From Brevibacillus brevis (GTDB taxonomy: Bacteria > Bacillota > Bacilli > Brevibacillales > Brevibacillaceae): DNA of 64,000 nucleotides. The first letter of the stretch is position 1, and every line of letters begins with the position of its first letter. The notes beneath the pieces were generated by a model. The model saw only the letters and a program-made list of their open reading frames with translations, had not been told where the DNA came from and searched no databases. A program made the translations under genes and the position numbers. This document shows, one piece after another, positions 37,296 to 46,333 of this stretch. The stretch covers positions 1,385,501 through 1,449,500 of the forward strand of contig NZ_CP030117.1 of NCBI RefSeq assembly GCF_001039275.2, in the 5' to 3' direction.

Positions 37296-38234
37296 ATGGC
37301 ATTCAACCGTAAAAAAATCGCTGTTATCGGTAGTGGCTTCACTGGTGCAACAACTGCATTCATTTTGGGGCAAAAAGAACTGGGCGACATCGTATTGGTT
37401 GACATTCCGCAACTGGAAAACCCAACAAAAGGTAAAGCGCTCGACATGATGGAATCCTCGCCAGTATTAGGCTTTGATGCATGCATCACAGGTACTGCCA
37501 ACTATGAAGACATCAAAGATGCTGATCTCGTCATCATCACAGCAGGTATTGCCCGAAAGCCTGGCATGTCCCGCGATGATTTGGTGAACACCAATGCTGG
37601 CATTATGAAATCTGTTGCAGAGCAAGTAAAAACATATGCACCTAACTCTATCGTGCTCGTACTGTCTAACCCAGTTGACGCGATGACGTACACCTTCTTC
37701 AAAACGTCCGGCTTCCCGAAAGAGCGCGTAATCGGTCAATCCGGTGTTCTGGATACGGCTCGTTTCCGTACCTTCGTGGCTATGGAGTTGAACGTATCGG
37801 TAGAAGACGTAACGGGCTTTGTTCTGGGTGGTCACGGTGATGACATGGTTCCATTGGTTCGCTACTCTTATGCTGGTGGTATCCCATTGGAAAAATTAAT
37901 CCCGAAAGACCGTCTGGATGCGATCGTAGAGCGTACCCGCAAGGGCGGAGGCGAGATCGTAAACCTTTTGGGGAACGGTTCCGCTTACTACGCACCTGCG
38001 GCTTCCTTGGTACAAATGGCTGAGGCCATCATCAAGGACAAAAAACGCATTCTGCCATCCATCGCTCTTCTGCAAGGAGAGTACGGCTACAACGATCTCT
38101 ACCTGGGAGTACCGACTCTGCTCGGCGCAAACGGGATCGAGAAAGTGATCGAATTGGATCTGACTGCCGAAGAGAAAGCAGCTCTCGACAAATCTGCTGA
38201 CTCCGTACGCAGCGTAATGGCTGTTTTGAAATAA
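37296..38234 (+). CDS. mdh: Malate dehydrogenase
   Basis: The 312-residue lactate/malate dehydrogenase-type enzyme interconverts malate and oxaloacetate. It has the Rossmann loop [11 protein letters not shown], the NAD-selecting Asp in [18 protein letters not shown], the Arg in [16 protein letters not shown] that gives malate rather than lactate specificity, and the catalytic His in [23 protein letters not shown] precedes the ATG. It closes the citZ-icd-mdh operon, with a terminator directly after it. Confidence 0.96.
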   Translation: MAFNRKKIAVIGSGFTGATTAFILGQKELGDIVLVDIPQLENPTKGKALDMMESSPVLGFDACITGTANYEDIKDADLVIITAGIARKPGMSRDDLVNTNAGIMKSVAEQVKTYAPNSIVLVLSNPVDAMTYTFFKTSGFPKERVIGQSGVLDTARFRTFVAMELNVSVEDVTGFVLGGHGDDMVPLVRYSYAGGIPLEKLIPKDRLDAIVERTRKGGGEIVNLLGNGSAYYAPAASLVQMAEAIIKDKKRILPSIALLQGEYGYNDLYLGVPTLLGANGIEKVIELDLTAEEKAALDKSADSVRSVMAVLK

Positions 38235-38247
38235 GATTAATGCATGT

Positions 38248-38279
38248 AAGACGCCTTTCTATGGGAAGGCGTCTTTTTT
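38248..38279 (+). terminator. Intrinsic terminator after mdh
   Basis: AAGACGCCTT pairs with AAGGCGTCTT and is followed by more T. Confidence 0.93.
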
Positions 38280-38299
38280 ATTAAAGTTGCTGTGGTGAT

Positions 38300-38499
38300 G
38301 GAAGAAGCGAATTTCCAGTCTGCGCTTCGGCCTCCGCCCTGCAAGGGGTATGACTGGCCGCTCCGGAATAAATAGCGGGAGCGCTTCAAACGTAGAAATT
38401 TCGAGGATGTCATTCATAAGTGAAGCTGAAATTCCCCGCCATTTTTTCCTACGCTGAGATGGGCTCCAGAGGCGCTTGGACTGGAAATTCGCTTCTTCT
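38300..38499 (+). repeat. Intergenic inverted-repeat element type A, copy 3
   Basis: The 20-bp arms (cores AAGCGAATTTCCAGTC and GACTGGAAATTCGCTT) are fully complementary. Relative to copy 1 the left arm has A for C and the right arm T for G at the matching place. It starts 21 bp after the mdh terminator and is followed by a B-like element. Confidence 0.85.
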
Positions 38500-38520
38500 A
38501 CGTAGCTTTTTTTAGGTGCT

Positions 38521-38650
38521 CAAGGAAAAAGCGTAAATCATCCTTAGCTGTACGGAAGCACTGTCACATGTTTGGAAGGAGACCGCCCGAACGTAGAGAG
38601 GATACAGGCGACTGGAAAACATGTGGCAGGGCTTCTCCCGACCACAACGG
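38521..38650 (+). repeat. Type B-like inverted repeat (diverged), copy 3
   Basis: It begins with CAAGGAAAAAG, as type B copy 1 does, and ends with ACCACAACGG, similar to the right flank of copy 2. Its inner stem is different: CTGTCACATGTTT (38561-38573) pairs with AAACATGTGGCAG with one G-T pair. The rest of the gap to phoP (38651-38868) shows no gene and no convincing PhoP box. Confidence 0.5.
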
Positions 38651-38868
38651 TTAGAAGACCTTTTTCATGTAGATACCTTTACCTAAAAGAGGAATACTAT
38701 TGCCAAGCAAGTAAGTTCTATGTACCCATCAGCATGTCTTTACAAAAAAATTACTTGTTTTCCGCAATGAGCATTGGCAGACTGAGTATTGTAGAGAGAA
38801 GCATTTTTCAGGGGACGTAGGTAAGAAAATCGAGCGCAAGCATTGCAACGCTAGGGGGAAACAGACAG

Positions 38869-39564
38869 ATGATCAAAGTGTTGGTAGTGGATGACGAAGC
38901 TTCTATTGTAAAGCTATTGCAATTTAATCTTGAAAAATCAGGTTTTCAGGTCGTAACTGCTTTTGACGGTAAACAGGCCTTGGAAATGGTTAAGAGCGAG
39001 CAGCCTGATTTTATCATTCTTGATTTGATGCTTCCCAAGATGGATGGAATGGATGTATGCAAAACCTTGCGCCAAGAACGCAATAATACACCGATCTTGA
39101 TGCTTACAGCGAAAGATGATGAGCTCGACAAGATTTTGGGACTTGAGCTTGGTGCCGATGATTATTTGACAAAGCCATTTAGCCCGAGAGAAGTTATTGC
39201 CCGCGTGAAAGCCATTCTGCGGCGGTTTCAGAACACGCCAGAAGCGACTACAGCGCCTCAAGAGGTGTTGCTCCAATTTGGGGATATTCGCATCTACCCG
39301 GAGAAGTACGAGGTGTTTTGTAAAGACGTGAAGGTTGAGCTGACGCCAAAGGAATTCGAGCTGCTTAACTATTTAGCGAGCCACCAAGGACGTGTACTGA
39401 CGCGCGATCAATTGTTGAATGCTGTTTGGAACTACGATTTCATCGGGGATTCTCGAATTGTGGACGTGCATGTCAGCCATTTGCGTGAAAAGCTTGAGGA
39501 TGACACCAAGAACCCGAAATACATCAAAACAGTTCGCGGTTTAGGATACAAACTGGAAGGATAA
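38869..39564 (+). CDS. phoP: Response regulator PhoP
   Basis: The 231-residue OmpR-family regulator has a receiver domain (about 1-120) with the acidic pair DDE, phosphoacceptor Asp in FIILDLMLPKMDG, and Lys in LTKPF, and a winged-helix DNA-binding domain (about 135-230, VELTPKEFELLNYLASHQGRVLTRDQL, HLREKLEDD). Position after mdh and before a PhoR-type kinase matches B. subtilis PhoP, regulator of phosphate starvation. AGGGGGAAA precedes the ATG. Confidence 0.93.
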   Translation: MIKVLVVDDEASIVKLLQFNLEKSGFQVVTAFDGKQALEMVKSEQPDFIILDLMLPKMDGMDVCKTLRQERNNTPILMLTAKDDELDKILGLELGADDYLTKPFSPREVIARVKAILRRFQNTPEATTAPQEVLLQFGDIRIYPEKYEVFCKDVKVELTPKEFELLNYLASHQGRVLTRDQLLNAVWNYDFIGDSRIVDVHVSHLREKLEDDTKNPKYIKTVRGLGYKLEG

Positions 39565-39577
39565 CGGAGGATTTACC

Positions 39578-41341
39578 TTGACTCGCTTTCGAATCAAACT
39601 CACTTTGACTATTTTGGGTTTAATCTCCCTCGTACTATTGGTGATGGGGATGTATTTTGCCAAAGTGCTGGAGAATTCCTACCTCCAATCACTGAATGAG
39701 CTATTGTCCCGCGAGTCGAAGCTCATCTCTCAGGCGGTCCGTTTCCCAAACGTCTTTACCGATAAGGCGACGTTAGCGGATCGGGTCACACAAGTAGCGC
39801 CAACGGATGAAGTACGGATTACCATTATCGACAAGGATGGTCAGGTGATGTACGACAACTCCTCCCACCCGGAAGAGATGGAAAACCACCATGACCGACC
39901 GGAGATGAAGGCAGCGTTACAAGGAGAAACAGGGATTTCCCGCCGTTTCAGTGAGACGCTCGGCTATGACATGATGTACGTTGCAGTTCCTGTTGAACTG
40001 AACAACGAAATATTCGGTGTTGTTCGTTCAGCGATGTCGATGAAAGATATTACCGATACGATTCACAAAATGTGGTACAGCTTGCTCACCGGTTTATTGG
40101 TTACTTTGGTAGTCGGATCGATTGTCGTTTCCCGCATTTCCTTTTCCATTATTCGTCCGATCGAGGAGATCACCCGGGTAGCCCGCAACATTACACAGCG
40201 CCAATACGAGAGCCGTGTGAGAATCAAAGCAAAGGATGAGATCGGCCAGCTTGCAGGAGCAATCAACTTCATGGCATCGAGCCTGGAGCAGCAGATGTAC
40301 GAAATCTCGGAGAATCAGCAGCGCTTAGCAGGTGTGCTGACCAATATGACGAGTGGCGTGATCTTCATTTCAGAGCAACGTCGGATCATGCTGGTCAATC
40401 CAGCCGTTGAAAAGCTGTTGGGTACCGCTGGACATGAGATCGTAGGGAAGCTGCATATCGAGGCAGGCAAGAGCTTTGGGCTCAGCCAATACATCGACAG
40501 ATGCCTCGACAGAAGCGAGAAGTTCCGTCAAGAGGTACACATCTATTACCCGCAGGAACGCATCCTCGACGTGAATTTTGCTCCCTATATTAACTTCAAG
40601 GGGGAGTCGAGGGGTGTAGTTGTGGTGCTGCATGACATCACAGACATTCGCCGCCTGGAGAAGATGCGTAGTGAGTTCGTGGCAAACGTATCGCATGAGC
40701 TACGCACGCCGATTACCTCGATCAAGGGCTTCACAGAAACCTTGCTTGAAGGTGCGATGCAAGATGAGGAAACATGTCGCAATTTCCTGCAAATCATCTC
40801 AGATGAGAGCGAGCGACTCTACCGGATGATCCGCGATATTTTGGACCTGTCCAAAATCGAGCAGAAGCGAATCCCGTTGCATCTGAGTCAGGTTCACTTG
40901 CAGGATTTGATCAGTTCGGCAGTTGCCATCATGCATGACCAGGCACAGCGTAAGGAATTGACGATCACACTCCCTTCACCGAAGCCAGATATTTGGCTGA
41001 TGACGGATAAGGATTGCTTGCAGCAGATCATCTTAAATCTGTTGACGAATGCGATTGCCTATACGCCAGAAGGTGGAAAAATCAACGTCAAGACAGAAGC
41101 AGACAGCGAAAACATCACTATTCAAGTGATGGATACCGGGATCGGCATTCCGGAAAAGGAACTCACGCGTATCTTTGAGCGGTTTTATCGCGTAGACAAG
41201 GCGCGTAGCCGCGATTCAGGTGGAACAGGTTTGGGCCTCGCAATTGTGAAGCATCTCGTGGAAAATTTGCACGGACATATCAGTGTGGAGAGCAAGGAAG
41301 GAAGAGGGACAACCTTCACAGTTACGCTTCCCCTTACCTAA
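39578..41341 (+). CDS. phoR: Sensor histidine kinase PhoR
   Basis: The 587-residue membrane kinase has an N-terminal segment (LTLTILGLISLVLLVMGMYF), an extracellular sensor domain (about 30-160), a second membrane segment (LLTGLLVTLVVGSIVV), HAMP, a PAS domain (about 250-345), the His site FVANVSHELRTPITSIKGF, and the ATPase boxes NLLTNAIAYTPEGG, DTGIGIPE and GGTGLGLAIVKHL. It should phosphorylate PhoP. It starts at TTG 39578, 5-7 bases after CGGAGG and 13 bp after the phoP stop. Confidence 0.93.
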   Translation: MTRFRIKLTLTILGLISLVLLVMGMYFAKVLENSYLQSLNELLSRESKLISQAVRFPNVFTDKATLADRVTQVAPTDEVRITIIDKDGQVMYDNSSHPEEMENHHDRPEMKAALQGETGISRRFSETLGYDMMYVAVPVELNNEIFGVVRSAMSMKDITDTIHKMWYSLLTGLLVTLVVGSIVVSRISFSIIRPIEEITRVARNITQRQYESRVRIKAKDEIGQLAGAINFMASSLEQQMYEISENQQRLAGVLTNMTSGVIFISEQRRIMLVNPAVEKLLGTAGHEIVGKLHIEAGKSFGLSQYIDRCLDRSEKFRQEVHIYYPQERILDVNFAPYINFKGESRGVVVVLHDITDIRRLEKMRSEFVANVSHELRTPITSIKGFTETLLEGAMQDEETCRNFLQIISDESERLYRMIRDILDLSKIEQKRIPLHLSQVHLQDLISSAVAIMHDQAQRKELTITLPSPKPDIWLMTDKDCLQQIILNLLTNAIAYTPEGGKINVKTEADSENITIQVMDTGIGIPEKELTRIFERFYRVDKARSRDSGGTGLGLAIVKHLVENLHGHISVESKEGRGTTFTVTLPLT

Positions 41342-41343
41342 AA

Positions 41344-41386
41344 AAGCTACTGAAAAAACATTTACACAAACAAAATAGTAGCTTTA
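41344..41386 (+). terminator. Hairpin between phoR and phoU, possible weak terminator
   Basis: AAAGCTACT pairs with AGTAGCTTT around a 25-base A-rich loop. The following T run is short, so readthrough into phoU is likely. Confidence 0.4.
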
Positions 41387-41449
41387 CTTCTACAATACAA
41401 TCGCCTTGTACCATTTGACATGTCAGACACTAGAAGGGGGAAGAGGGAA

Positions 41450-42106
41450 ATGTCACGGCACGCTTTTGAAGAACAGCAGGATGTACTGCACCGCAAGCTC
41501 ATGACGATGGGCACATTGGTGGAAGAAGCTATTCATAAATCCATTAAGAGTCTGGTTGAGCGGGATGCCCAACTGGCTGAACAAGTTATCGCAAGCGATC
41601 CTGTGATCAATGAGTTGGAGCAAGAAATACAGAGCGATTGCTTCCGTCTCATTGCATTGCAGCAGCCAGTCGGAGGTGACTTGCGACGCTTGGGAACAAT
41701 GTTGAAGCTGGTGACGGATTTGGAGCGAATGGGTGATCATGCCGTTTCCATTGCCAAGACGACACGACGCTTGATGGCGGACCCGTACGTGAAACCCCTC
41801 ATCGATATTCCGATGATGGCTGATCACGTCAAGGCTATGGTGCGCGATTGCTTAAATGCGTATATTGCACGCAATAAAGAAGCGGCAGAAGAGATTGCGG
41901 CACGCGACGACATTGTCGATAAACTGTACTCCACGATTTTCCATGATCTGATTGAATTGATGACGAAAAACAGTCAGGCCATTTCGCAAGGAACGCATTT
42001 ACTTTTGGTTGCGCAATATTTGGAACGGATTGCCGATCATGTTACGAACATCTGCGAATGGATTATCTATATGTCTACTGGTAAAATGACGGATTTGAAT
42101 AAATAA
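41450..42106 (+). CDS. phoU: Phosphate-specific transport regulator PhoU
   Basis: The 218-residue helical protein contains two PhoU repeats (MGTLVEEAIHKSIKSLVERDAQLAEQVIASD... and VRDCLNAYIARNKEAAEEIAARDD), each with the family metal-binding acidic residues (DLERMGDHA, YLERIADHV). PhoU links Pst phosphate transport to PhoR signalling. AAGGGGG sets ATG 41450; an earlier in-frame ATG lacks a site. It is next to phoPR rather than behind a pst operon, which is not seen in this window. Confidence 0.93.
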   Translation: MSRHAFEEQQDVLHRKLMTMGTLVEEAIHKSIKSLVERDAQLAEQVIASDPVINELEQEIQSDCFRLIALQQPVGGDLRRLGTMLKLVTDLERMGDHAVSIAKTTRRLMADPYVKPLIDIPMMADHVKAMVRDCLNAYIARNKEAAEEIAARDDIVDKLYSTIFHDLIELMTKNSQAISQGTHLLLVAQYLERIADHVTNICEWIIYMSTGKMTDLNK

Positions 42107-42118
42107 TACCCGAATGCC

Positions 42119-42162
42119 AAAAAGCCGCTGTGAGCTATGAAGAATAGCTTGCAGCGGCTTTT
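42119..42162 (+). terminator. Intrinsic terminator after phoU
   Basis: AAAAAGCCGCTG pairs with CAGCGGCTTTT, with a second inner stem AGCTAT/ATAGCT. Confidence 0.9.
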
Positions 42163-42361
42163 CCATAATATCGTAAAGTATAAACTTCTTCGGGTTTCTT
42201 CTCGATATTACGGAAAACATTCCGCTAAAACGCGGTCGCTCATCCTTGAGTAAACCACGATAGAGGTTTTCTTATGGTTGTAGACAGACGCCTATTCTCC
42301 CTTTTGTGCATACAATACATCGATTCAATGGCAGCTAGAAGAAGTACAGGAGGGAAAGGAA

Positions 42362-43450
42362 ATGACCACAAAAGTGCGCCACATATATGCCGCAGGGAAT
42401 ACTGCGCGAGGATACAAGACATTTTATGACTCCGTCTTGGAAGGCTTGGAGCGCGTTTATATTTTGACAGGGACAGTGGAAGGAATTACATCGCCACTGA
42501 TTGAGTCGATTGGAAATCAAATGGCACGAAAAACAGACGAAGTGGAGTGGATTCATTCCCCTTTTGTGAACGGACAGTTTGATGGTGTCATTTTTCCTCG
42601 CTATAAAGTAGCGATCATGGACGGAAGTTATCCCCGCATGTGGAGACCGGCTTCCCCTGGCGTTATTGAAATTCAGGTCAATTTGCAGGCGATGGTAGAC
42701 GTTGATCAGCTCGTGGATGACAAAGACCGGATTGCCGCCTGGTACGAAGAGATTTTTAACAAAAGTGAAGAGGCTTATCAAGCTTTTGGGGAAGCACTGC
42801 GCATCCATGATGAGTGGGAAGCCCCTTACATTGAAAACCTGGACAGAGAAGAAGCCAATCGCGTTACAGAAGAAGTCGTTGCGCTATTCTTCGGGGATGA
42901 GCAGCTAGAGAAGAGAGCAAAAGTTCGGCGCATGTACTTGGGGGCTGCCACTCCACAGGGACCAGTCGATCATATCATGAAGCTGACAGACCAATTGGAG
43001 AAGCGCTATTTCATCAAAGGCAGACCAGGCTCTGGCAAGTCAACCATGCTGAAAAAGCTGGTGAAGGAAGCCCAAACACGTGGCTTTGATGTGGAAGTGT
43101 ACCACTGTGGTTTGGACCCGCACAGTCTCGATATGGTGATTGTACCTGAGAGGAGCCTCGCCATTTTTGACAGCACGGCACCGCATGAGTATTTTCCTAG
43201 CAAAGATACGGATGAGGTTATTGATATGTACGAACGCGCGATTACCCCAGGAACCGATGAGAAATATGAAGAAGAATTATTGGATATTAAGGTAAGATAT
43301 ACCCAAAAAATTAAAGAGGCCACAGCCAATCTTGTTGCAGCCAAGGAGCTGCGTGATCAATTAAACACCACGTATCAGGAAGCCGTTGACCAGCAACGTT
43401 TAAAGGCTGTCTCGCAAGCTCTCGTAAGCAGACTAACAAAGATGGGCTAA
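42362..43450 (+). CDS. P-loop ATPase, PRK06851-like, unknown function
   Basis: The 362-residue cytosolic protein has a canonical Walker A, FIKGRPGSGKSTMLKKL, at about residues 216-232, in the middle of the chain rather than at the N-terminus. The first half (VYILTGTVEGITSPLIESIGNQM, VEWIHSP) looks like a diverged copy of the same nucleotide-binding fold without the Lys. The C-terminus is a long charged helix (about 300-360). This two-half layout fits the PRK06851 family of uncharacterised ATPases. AGGAGGGAAAGG precedes the ATG. The neighbours give no clear hint. Confidence 0.7.
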   Translation: MTTKVRHIYAAGNTARGYKTFYDSVLEGLERVYILTGTVEGITSPLIESIGNQMARKTDEVEWIHSPFVNGQFDGVIFPRYKVAIMDGSYPRMWRPASPGVIEIQVNLQAMVDVDQLVDDKDRIAAWYEEIFNKSEEAYQAFGEALRIHDEWEAPYIENLDREEANRVTEEVVALFFGDEQLEKRAKVRRMYLGAATPQGPVDHIMKLTDQLEKRYFIKGRPGSGKSTMLKKLVKEAQTRGFDVEVYHCGLDPHSLDMVIVPERSLAIFDSTAPHEYFPSKDTDEVIDMYERAITPGTDEKYEEELLDIKVRYTQKIKEATANLVAAKELRDQLNTTYQEAVDQQRLKAVSQALVSRLTKMG

Positions 43451-43542
43451 TGGTATTCAGATCGTAGAATGAAACCCGTTCGACTGCTCATACTACAATA
43501 ACGGAAGATGATCGTTGTTGGAGAATGGAGGTGAGCAGCCGG

Positions 43543-44487
43543 ATGGGTTTTGCTATGAAGTTAGCTCTGTTACTATTAATCAATCCCCTCGACCCAACGA
43601 ATTTTTTGCAGATAGAGATGGAGAACAAGACGGTAGCTATTCTCAATCGGGCTGATTATTCTCTTCCCTTTGATGGTGTTCCTTTGGTTGATGAAAGCAA
43701 GCTTGCGCGAATGGTGGAAGAGTTATCGAAAAAAGCGTACATTGAGCCCATCAATGCGACGATTAATAACGCCGGAGCCATCGTTCCAGAAACCAGGGGA
43801 AGAAGGTTGGATGACCTGACATTTCGCGCGCGTTTTTACGATTATTTTTACGGTGCGGGAGCCGCAAGCATGAATGTCAGCTACAAAGAGGTATTCCCAA
43901 AGGTAGACAAAGCGCTCATGAGTCAGGTTAGGAAAAAAAGGATCGGACAATATGCGACCTACTTCAATGCAGGTAACTGGAATCGAGTACACAACATCAA
44001 GCTTGCCTCACAGGCGATTAACAATTACGTGGTATTGCCAGGAGAAATTTTTTCTTTTAATAAGGTAGTGGGCCAGCGTACGAAAGAAAAAGGGTATTTG
44101 CAGGCGCCCATTATTGTCAGGGGAGAATTGTCGGAAGGCATTGGGGGAGGAATCTGCCAAGTATCATCTACTTTGTTCAATGCGGTAGATCAGGCAGGTT
44201 TGCATATTATGCAACGTTATTCTCACAGCCGAAACGTAGCGTACGTACCTCCAGGCCGGGATGCGACCGTGAGCTGGTACGGCCCCGATTTTGTATTTCA
44301 AAACAAATACGCTTATCCCGTCTTGATCCGGGCGATCGCGAGCAACGGAAGCATGTACGTGACGGTTCACTCTTTTCCAGAAATGGAGCATGAGCCACGA
44401 AATGTACCAAGCGTACGCCGCGCGACCCCTGAGGAAACACCGGATGCTCCATCTATTTTGAATGAGAATGGACCGACAATCCCTTAG
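43543..44487 (+). CDS. VanW family protein
   Basis: The 314-residue protein carries the VanW domain in its second half: RIGQYATYFNAGNWNRVHNIKLASQAIN, PGEIFSFNKVVGQRT, and the signature GGGICQVSSTLFNAVDQAGL. A weak hydrophobic N-terminus (MKLALLLLINPL) could be an export signal. VanW proteins are accessory to some vancomycin resistance clusters but are mostly chromosomal, of unknown function and often cell-envelope related; no van genes are nearby. GGAGGTGAG (43527-43535) sets ATG 43543. Confidence 0.87.
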   Translation: MGFAMKLALLLLINPLDPTNFLQIEMENKTVAILNRADYSLPFDGVPLVDESKLARMVEELSKKAYIEPINATINNAGAIVPETRGRRLDDLTFRARFYDYFYGAGAASMNVSYKEVFPKVDKALMSQVRKKRIGQYATYFNAGNWNRVHNIKLASQAINNYVVLPGEIFSFNKVVGQRTKEKGYLQAPIIVRGELSEGIGGGICQVSSTLFNAVDQAGLHIMQRYSHSRNVAYVPPGRDATVSWYGPDFVFQNKYAYPVLIRAIASNGSMYVTVHSFPEMEHEPRNVPSVRRATPEETPDAPSILNENGPTIP

Positions 44488-44514
44488 AGATGAGGAGGGG
44501 GTGTCGGTTTTTTT
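44472..44514 (+). terminator. Intrinsic terminator overlapping the VanW gene end
   Basis: ACCGACA (44472-44478) pairs with TGTCGGT (44502-44508), followed by seven T. The left arm is inside the last codons and the stop codon is in the loop. Confidence 0.82.
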
Positions 44515-44537
44515 CTTGGGTACGAGGCTGCGGTGGG

Positions 44538-44660
44538 GAGAAGAATATTTCCAGTCTAGGCTCCAGGCTCCGTCCCGCTGAGGGTTGAGACTGTCCGCTC
44601 CGAAGGGATTCGCGGGGAAACGCAAAAGTGGTAGCCGCTACGTATGGAAATATTCTTCTC
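44538..44660 (+). repeat. Intergenic inverted-repeat element type A, copy 4 (internally shortened)
   Basis: GAGAAGAATATTTCCA pairs with TGGAAATATTCTTCTC at the right end. The left 100 bp match copy 2 closely, but the segment between the two CGCTACGT repeats of copy 2 is missing and a single CGCTACGT (44636-44643) joins directly to the right arm. It starts 24 bp after the VanW terminator. Confidence 0.85.
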
Positions 44661-44751
44661 TTCGTGACGGAGTCTTGAAATAGAAAAATTTACAATATTT
44701 TCTATTTGTTGTATTATCTTGGAGTAGTCTATTAGATTGGAGGTCAATGTT

Positions 44752-45741
44752 ATGCTTTCATTCAAGAAAAAAGTTATCTCATTTGTCACGATTATTGCCC
44801 TAACATGTCTTTTACCGTTAAGTATTAGTGCGAACGAAAGTAATCTTAATTCTGATGAAATAGGTTTTAAGAGCATTAAGATTGAAAATCTTGAGGTAAC
44901 AGTTTTTGATGATGGACGGGTAAAAGGGATTGAATATTCGGAGGAATTATCCCGAAAAGATAGGAGAAGAATTCTAGAACTTATGCATTTTACCGAACAA
45001 GAAATTAACCGTATGCCCGAGGGACTACAAGAAGACGTTATTCGGCTGGGTGGTGTAAAAGTAGATACAACCATTGAGGATTTCGTTCATATATATACTG
45101 ATTTAGAAGGAAACGATCATATTGTAACTGATGAAAATAACGATGAAGTTGATAAAATTAGGCAAAAGGATGTAGAGATAATTGCACAACAATCAGGCAA
45201 GCAATTAACAATCACTCCCTCGGCTGTTAGAGATGGTAAGTTCTACGGATCAAGTATGGCTGTTTATATGGGGAAATCTAGAAATGGGAGAGAATTGGAA
45301 TACCACTATTTAACAGAATTCGAGTGGAGTGCACGTCCGTGGCTTTACTTCGTAGATACCATAGCAAATACATGGCAAAATCATACTACTGGAGTTTCAA
45401 GGGATGGCAGATATGTGGTAAGACCATTTAATGGAAATGGTGATCCAATGGGTGGTATATCTATTGGTTTAAGTAACTTTGATGATTCTAATCCTTTAGG
45501 TACAAAAGCTGACGTAGATCTAGCTCGACATGATGGAATCCATGAGGGGTGGTTAAATGATGTCGTCCGGATACCTGATTCCGAGAAGGGCCGAACTGGA
45601 CAATTTGCTTCTGCTTATGTTCATTCATATTCGTTGGATGGTATAAGCATAAATTTTAAGTATCTAGGTTATCAATTTAGTGGTACCGGGGATAAATGGT
45701 CATGGAAAACCTCATTTGAAATTGGTAAGGACAGTAAATAA
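44752..45741 (+). CDS. Secreted protein of unknown function in an AT-rich island
   Basis: I do not recognise the family. The 329-residue protein has a signal peptide (MLSFKKKVISFVTIIALTCLLPLSISA) with likely cleavage after about residue 27. An acidic, helical part (about 60-150) is followed by a beta-rich C-terminal half with many aromatic residues (EWSARPWLYFVDTIANTW, YVVRPFNGNGDPMGGIS, LARHDGIHEGWLNDVVRI). Codon use is clearly more AT-rich than in its neighbours, a sign of recent acquisition. ATG 44752 follows GGAGGTCA; TTG 44737 in frame lies on that site. It could be a toxin, adhesin or bacteriocin-like factor, but nothing shows this. Confidence 0.65.
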   Translation: MLSFKKKVISFVTIIALTCLLPLSISANESNLNSDEIGFKSIKIENLEVTVFDDGRVKGIEYSEELSRKDRRRILELMHFTEQEINRMPEGLQEDVIRLGGVKVDTTIEDFVHIYTDLEGNDHIVTDENNDEVDKIRQKDVEIIAQQSGKQLTITPSAVRDGKFYGSSMAVYMGKSRNGRELEYHYLTEFEWSARPWLYFVDTIANTWQNHTTGVSRDGRYVVRPFNGNGDPMGGISIGLSNFDDSNPLGTKADVDLARHDGIHEGWLNDVVRIPDSEKGRTGQFASAYVHSYSLDGISINFKYLGYQFSGTGDKWSWKTSFEIGKDSK

Positions 45742-45747
45742 TATTGT

Positions 45748-45782
45748 ACAGCCCTCTTGCATACTAGTTGTCAGAGGGCTGT
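45748..45782 (+). terminator. Terminator-like hairpin after the secreted protein gene
   Basis: ACAGCCCTCT pairs perfectly with AGAGGGCTGT around a 15-base loop; the following tract is only moderately T-rich. Confidence 0.7.
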
Positions 45783-45880
45783 TGTGTATATTTAAAACAC
45801 ACTCTATTCTTTTAAAAAATGACTAGAGGTATCGATTTTACTAATTGTTATAATAAAGTTAAAACGGTGAGGTGACAATT

Positions 45881-46060
45881 TTGGAAGAATATATTCGTGC
45901 TATAGCTTTTTGGTTTAATCCCATATTGGCAATTTGGTTTTTTATAAATTTCATTTCGATTATTAATAAAATCGTCAAAAATGAAGATTATAAACCTAAT
46001 CTCTGGATTGGCTCCATGCTCTTGTTTTGGTTCGTTTTTTCCACTTCTTTTACACCTTAA
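45881..46060 (+). CDS. Small two-segment membrane protein (59 aa), unknown
   Basis: The short protein has two hydrophobic segments (AIAFWFNPILAIWFFINFISII and NLWIGSMLLFWFVFSTSF) joined by a charged loop. GGTGAGGTG lies 6 bases before TTG 45881; an in-frame GTG at 45872 overlaps that site. It is in the same AT-rich island as the secreted protein and could be an immunity- or export-type partner, which is speculation. Small size and a non-ATG start keep the confidence low. Confidence 0.42.
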   Translation: MEEYIRAIAFWFNPILAIWFFINFISIINKIVKNEDYKPNLWIGSMLLFWFVFSTSFTP

Positions 46061-46252
46061 AATGTAAGACAAAAATGGTTCCCTAGACAATTCTTTAATA
46101 CCCTTTATACTAATAATCCATTTTAGAGCGATCGCTTCTCGGTTTTCCGCAGAGGATAGATCGCTTAACTATTTTATAAAAAGAACTGAATGAGGGTTAA
46201 TCTACATAAATTCGTTTTACTTACTTAGTTAAAGTTTAACCTAAAGAAATAG

Positions 46253-46310
46253 TTGCCACGGATAAAAAAACATCGTATAGTTTTCATGTGATAAATTTCG
46301 TACACGAAAT
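46253..46310 (+). promoter_or_regulatory. Promoter and MarR-type operator of the efflux operon
   Basis: TTGCCA (46253-46258), 17 bp and TATAGT (46276-46281) form the promoter. ATTTCGT-AC-ACGAAAT (46295-46310), a palindrome with 7-bp arms, lies just after the expected start point and 24 bp before marR, fitting autorepression. Confidence 0.72.
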
Positions 46311-46333
46311 ATTACTTAAGAAAGGAGTGCGCT

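Noticed and set aside
38651-38868. PhoP boxes upstream of phoP
   Set aside because: TTTACA followed by TTACTT is present once, but the spacing and number of repeats do not match the direct-repeat PhoP box.
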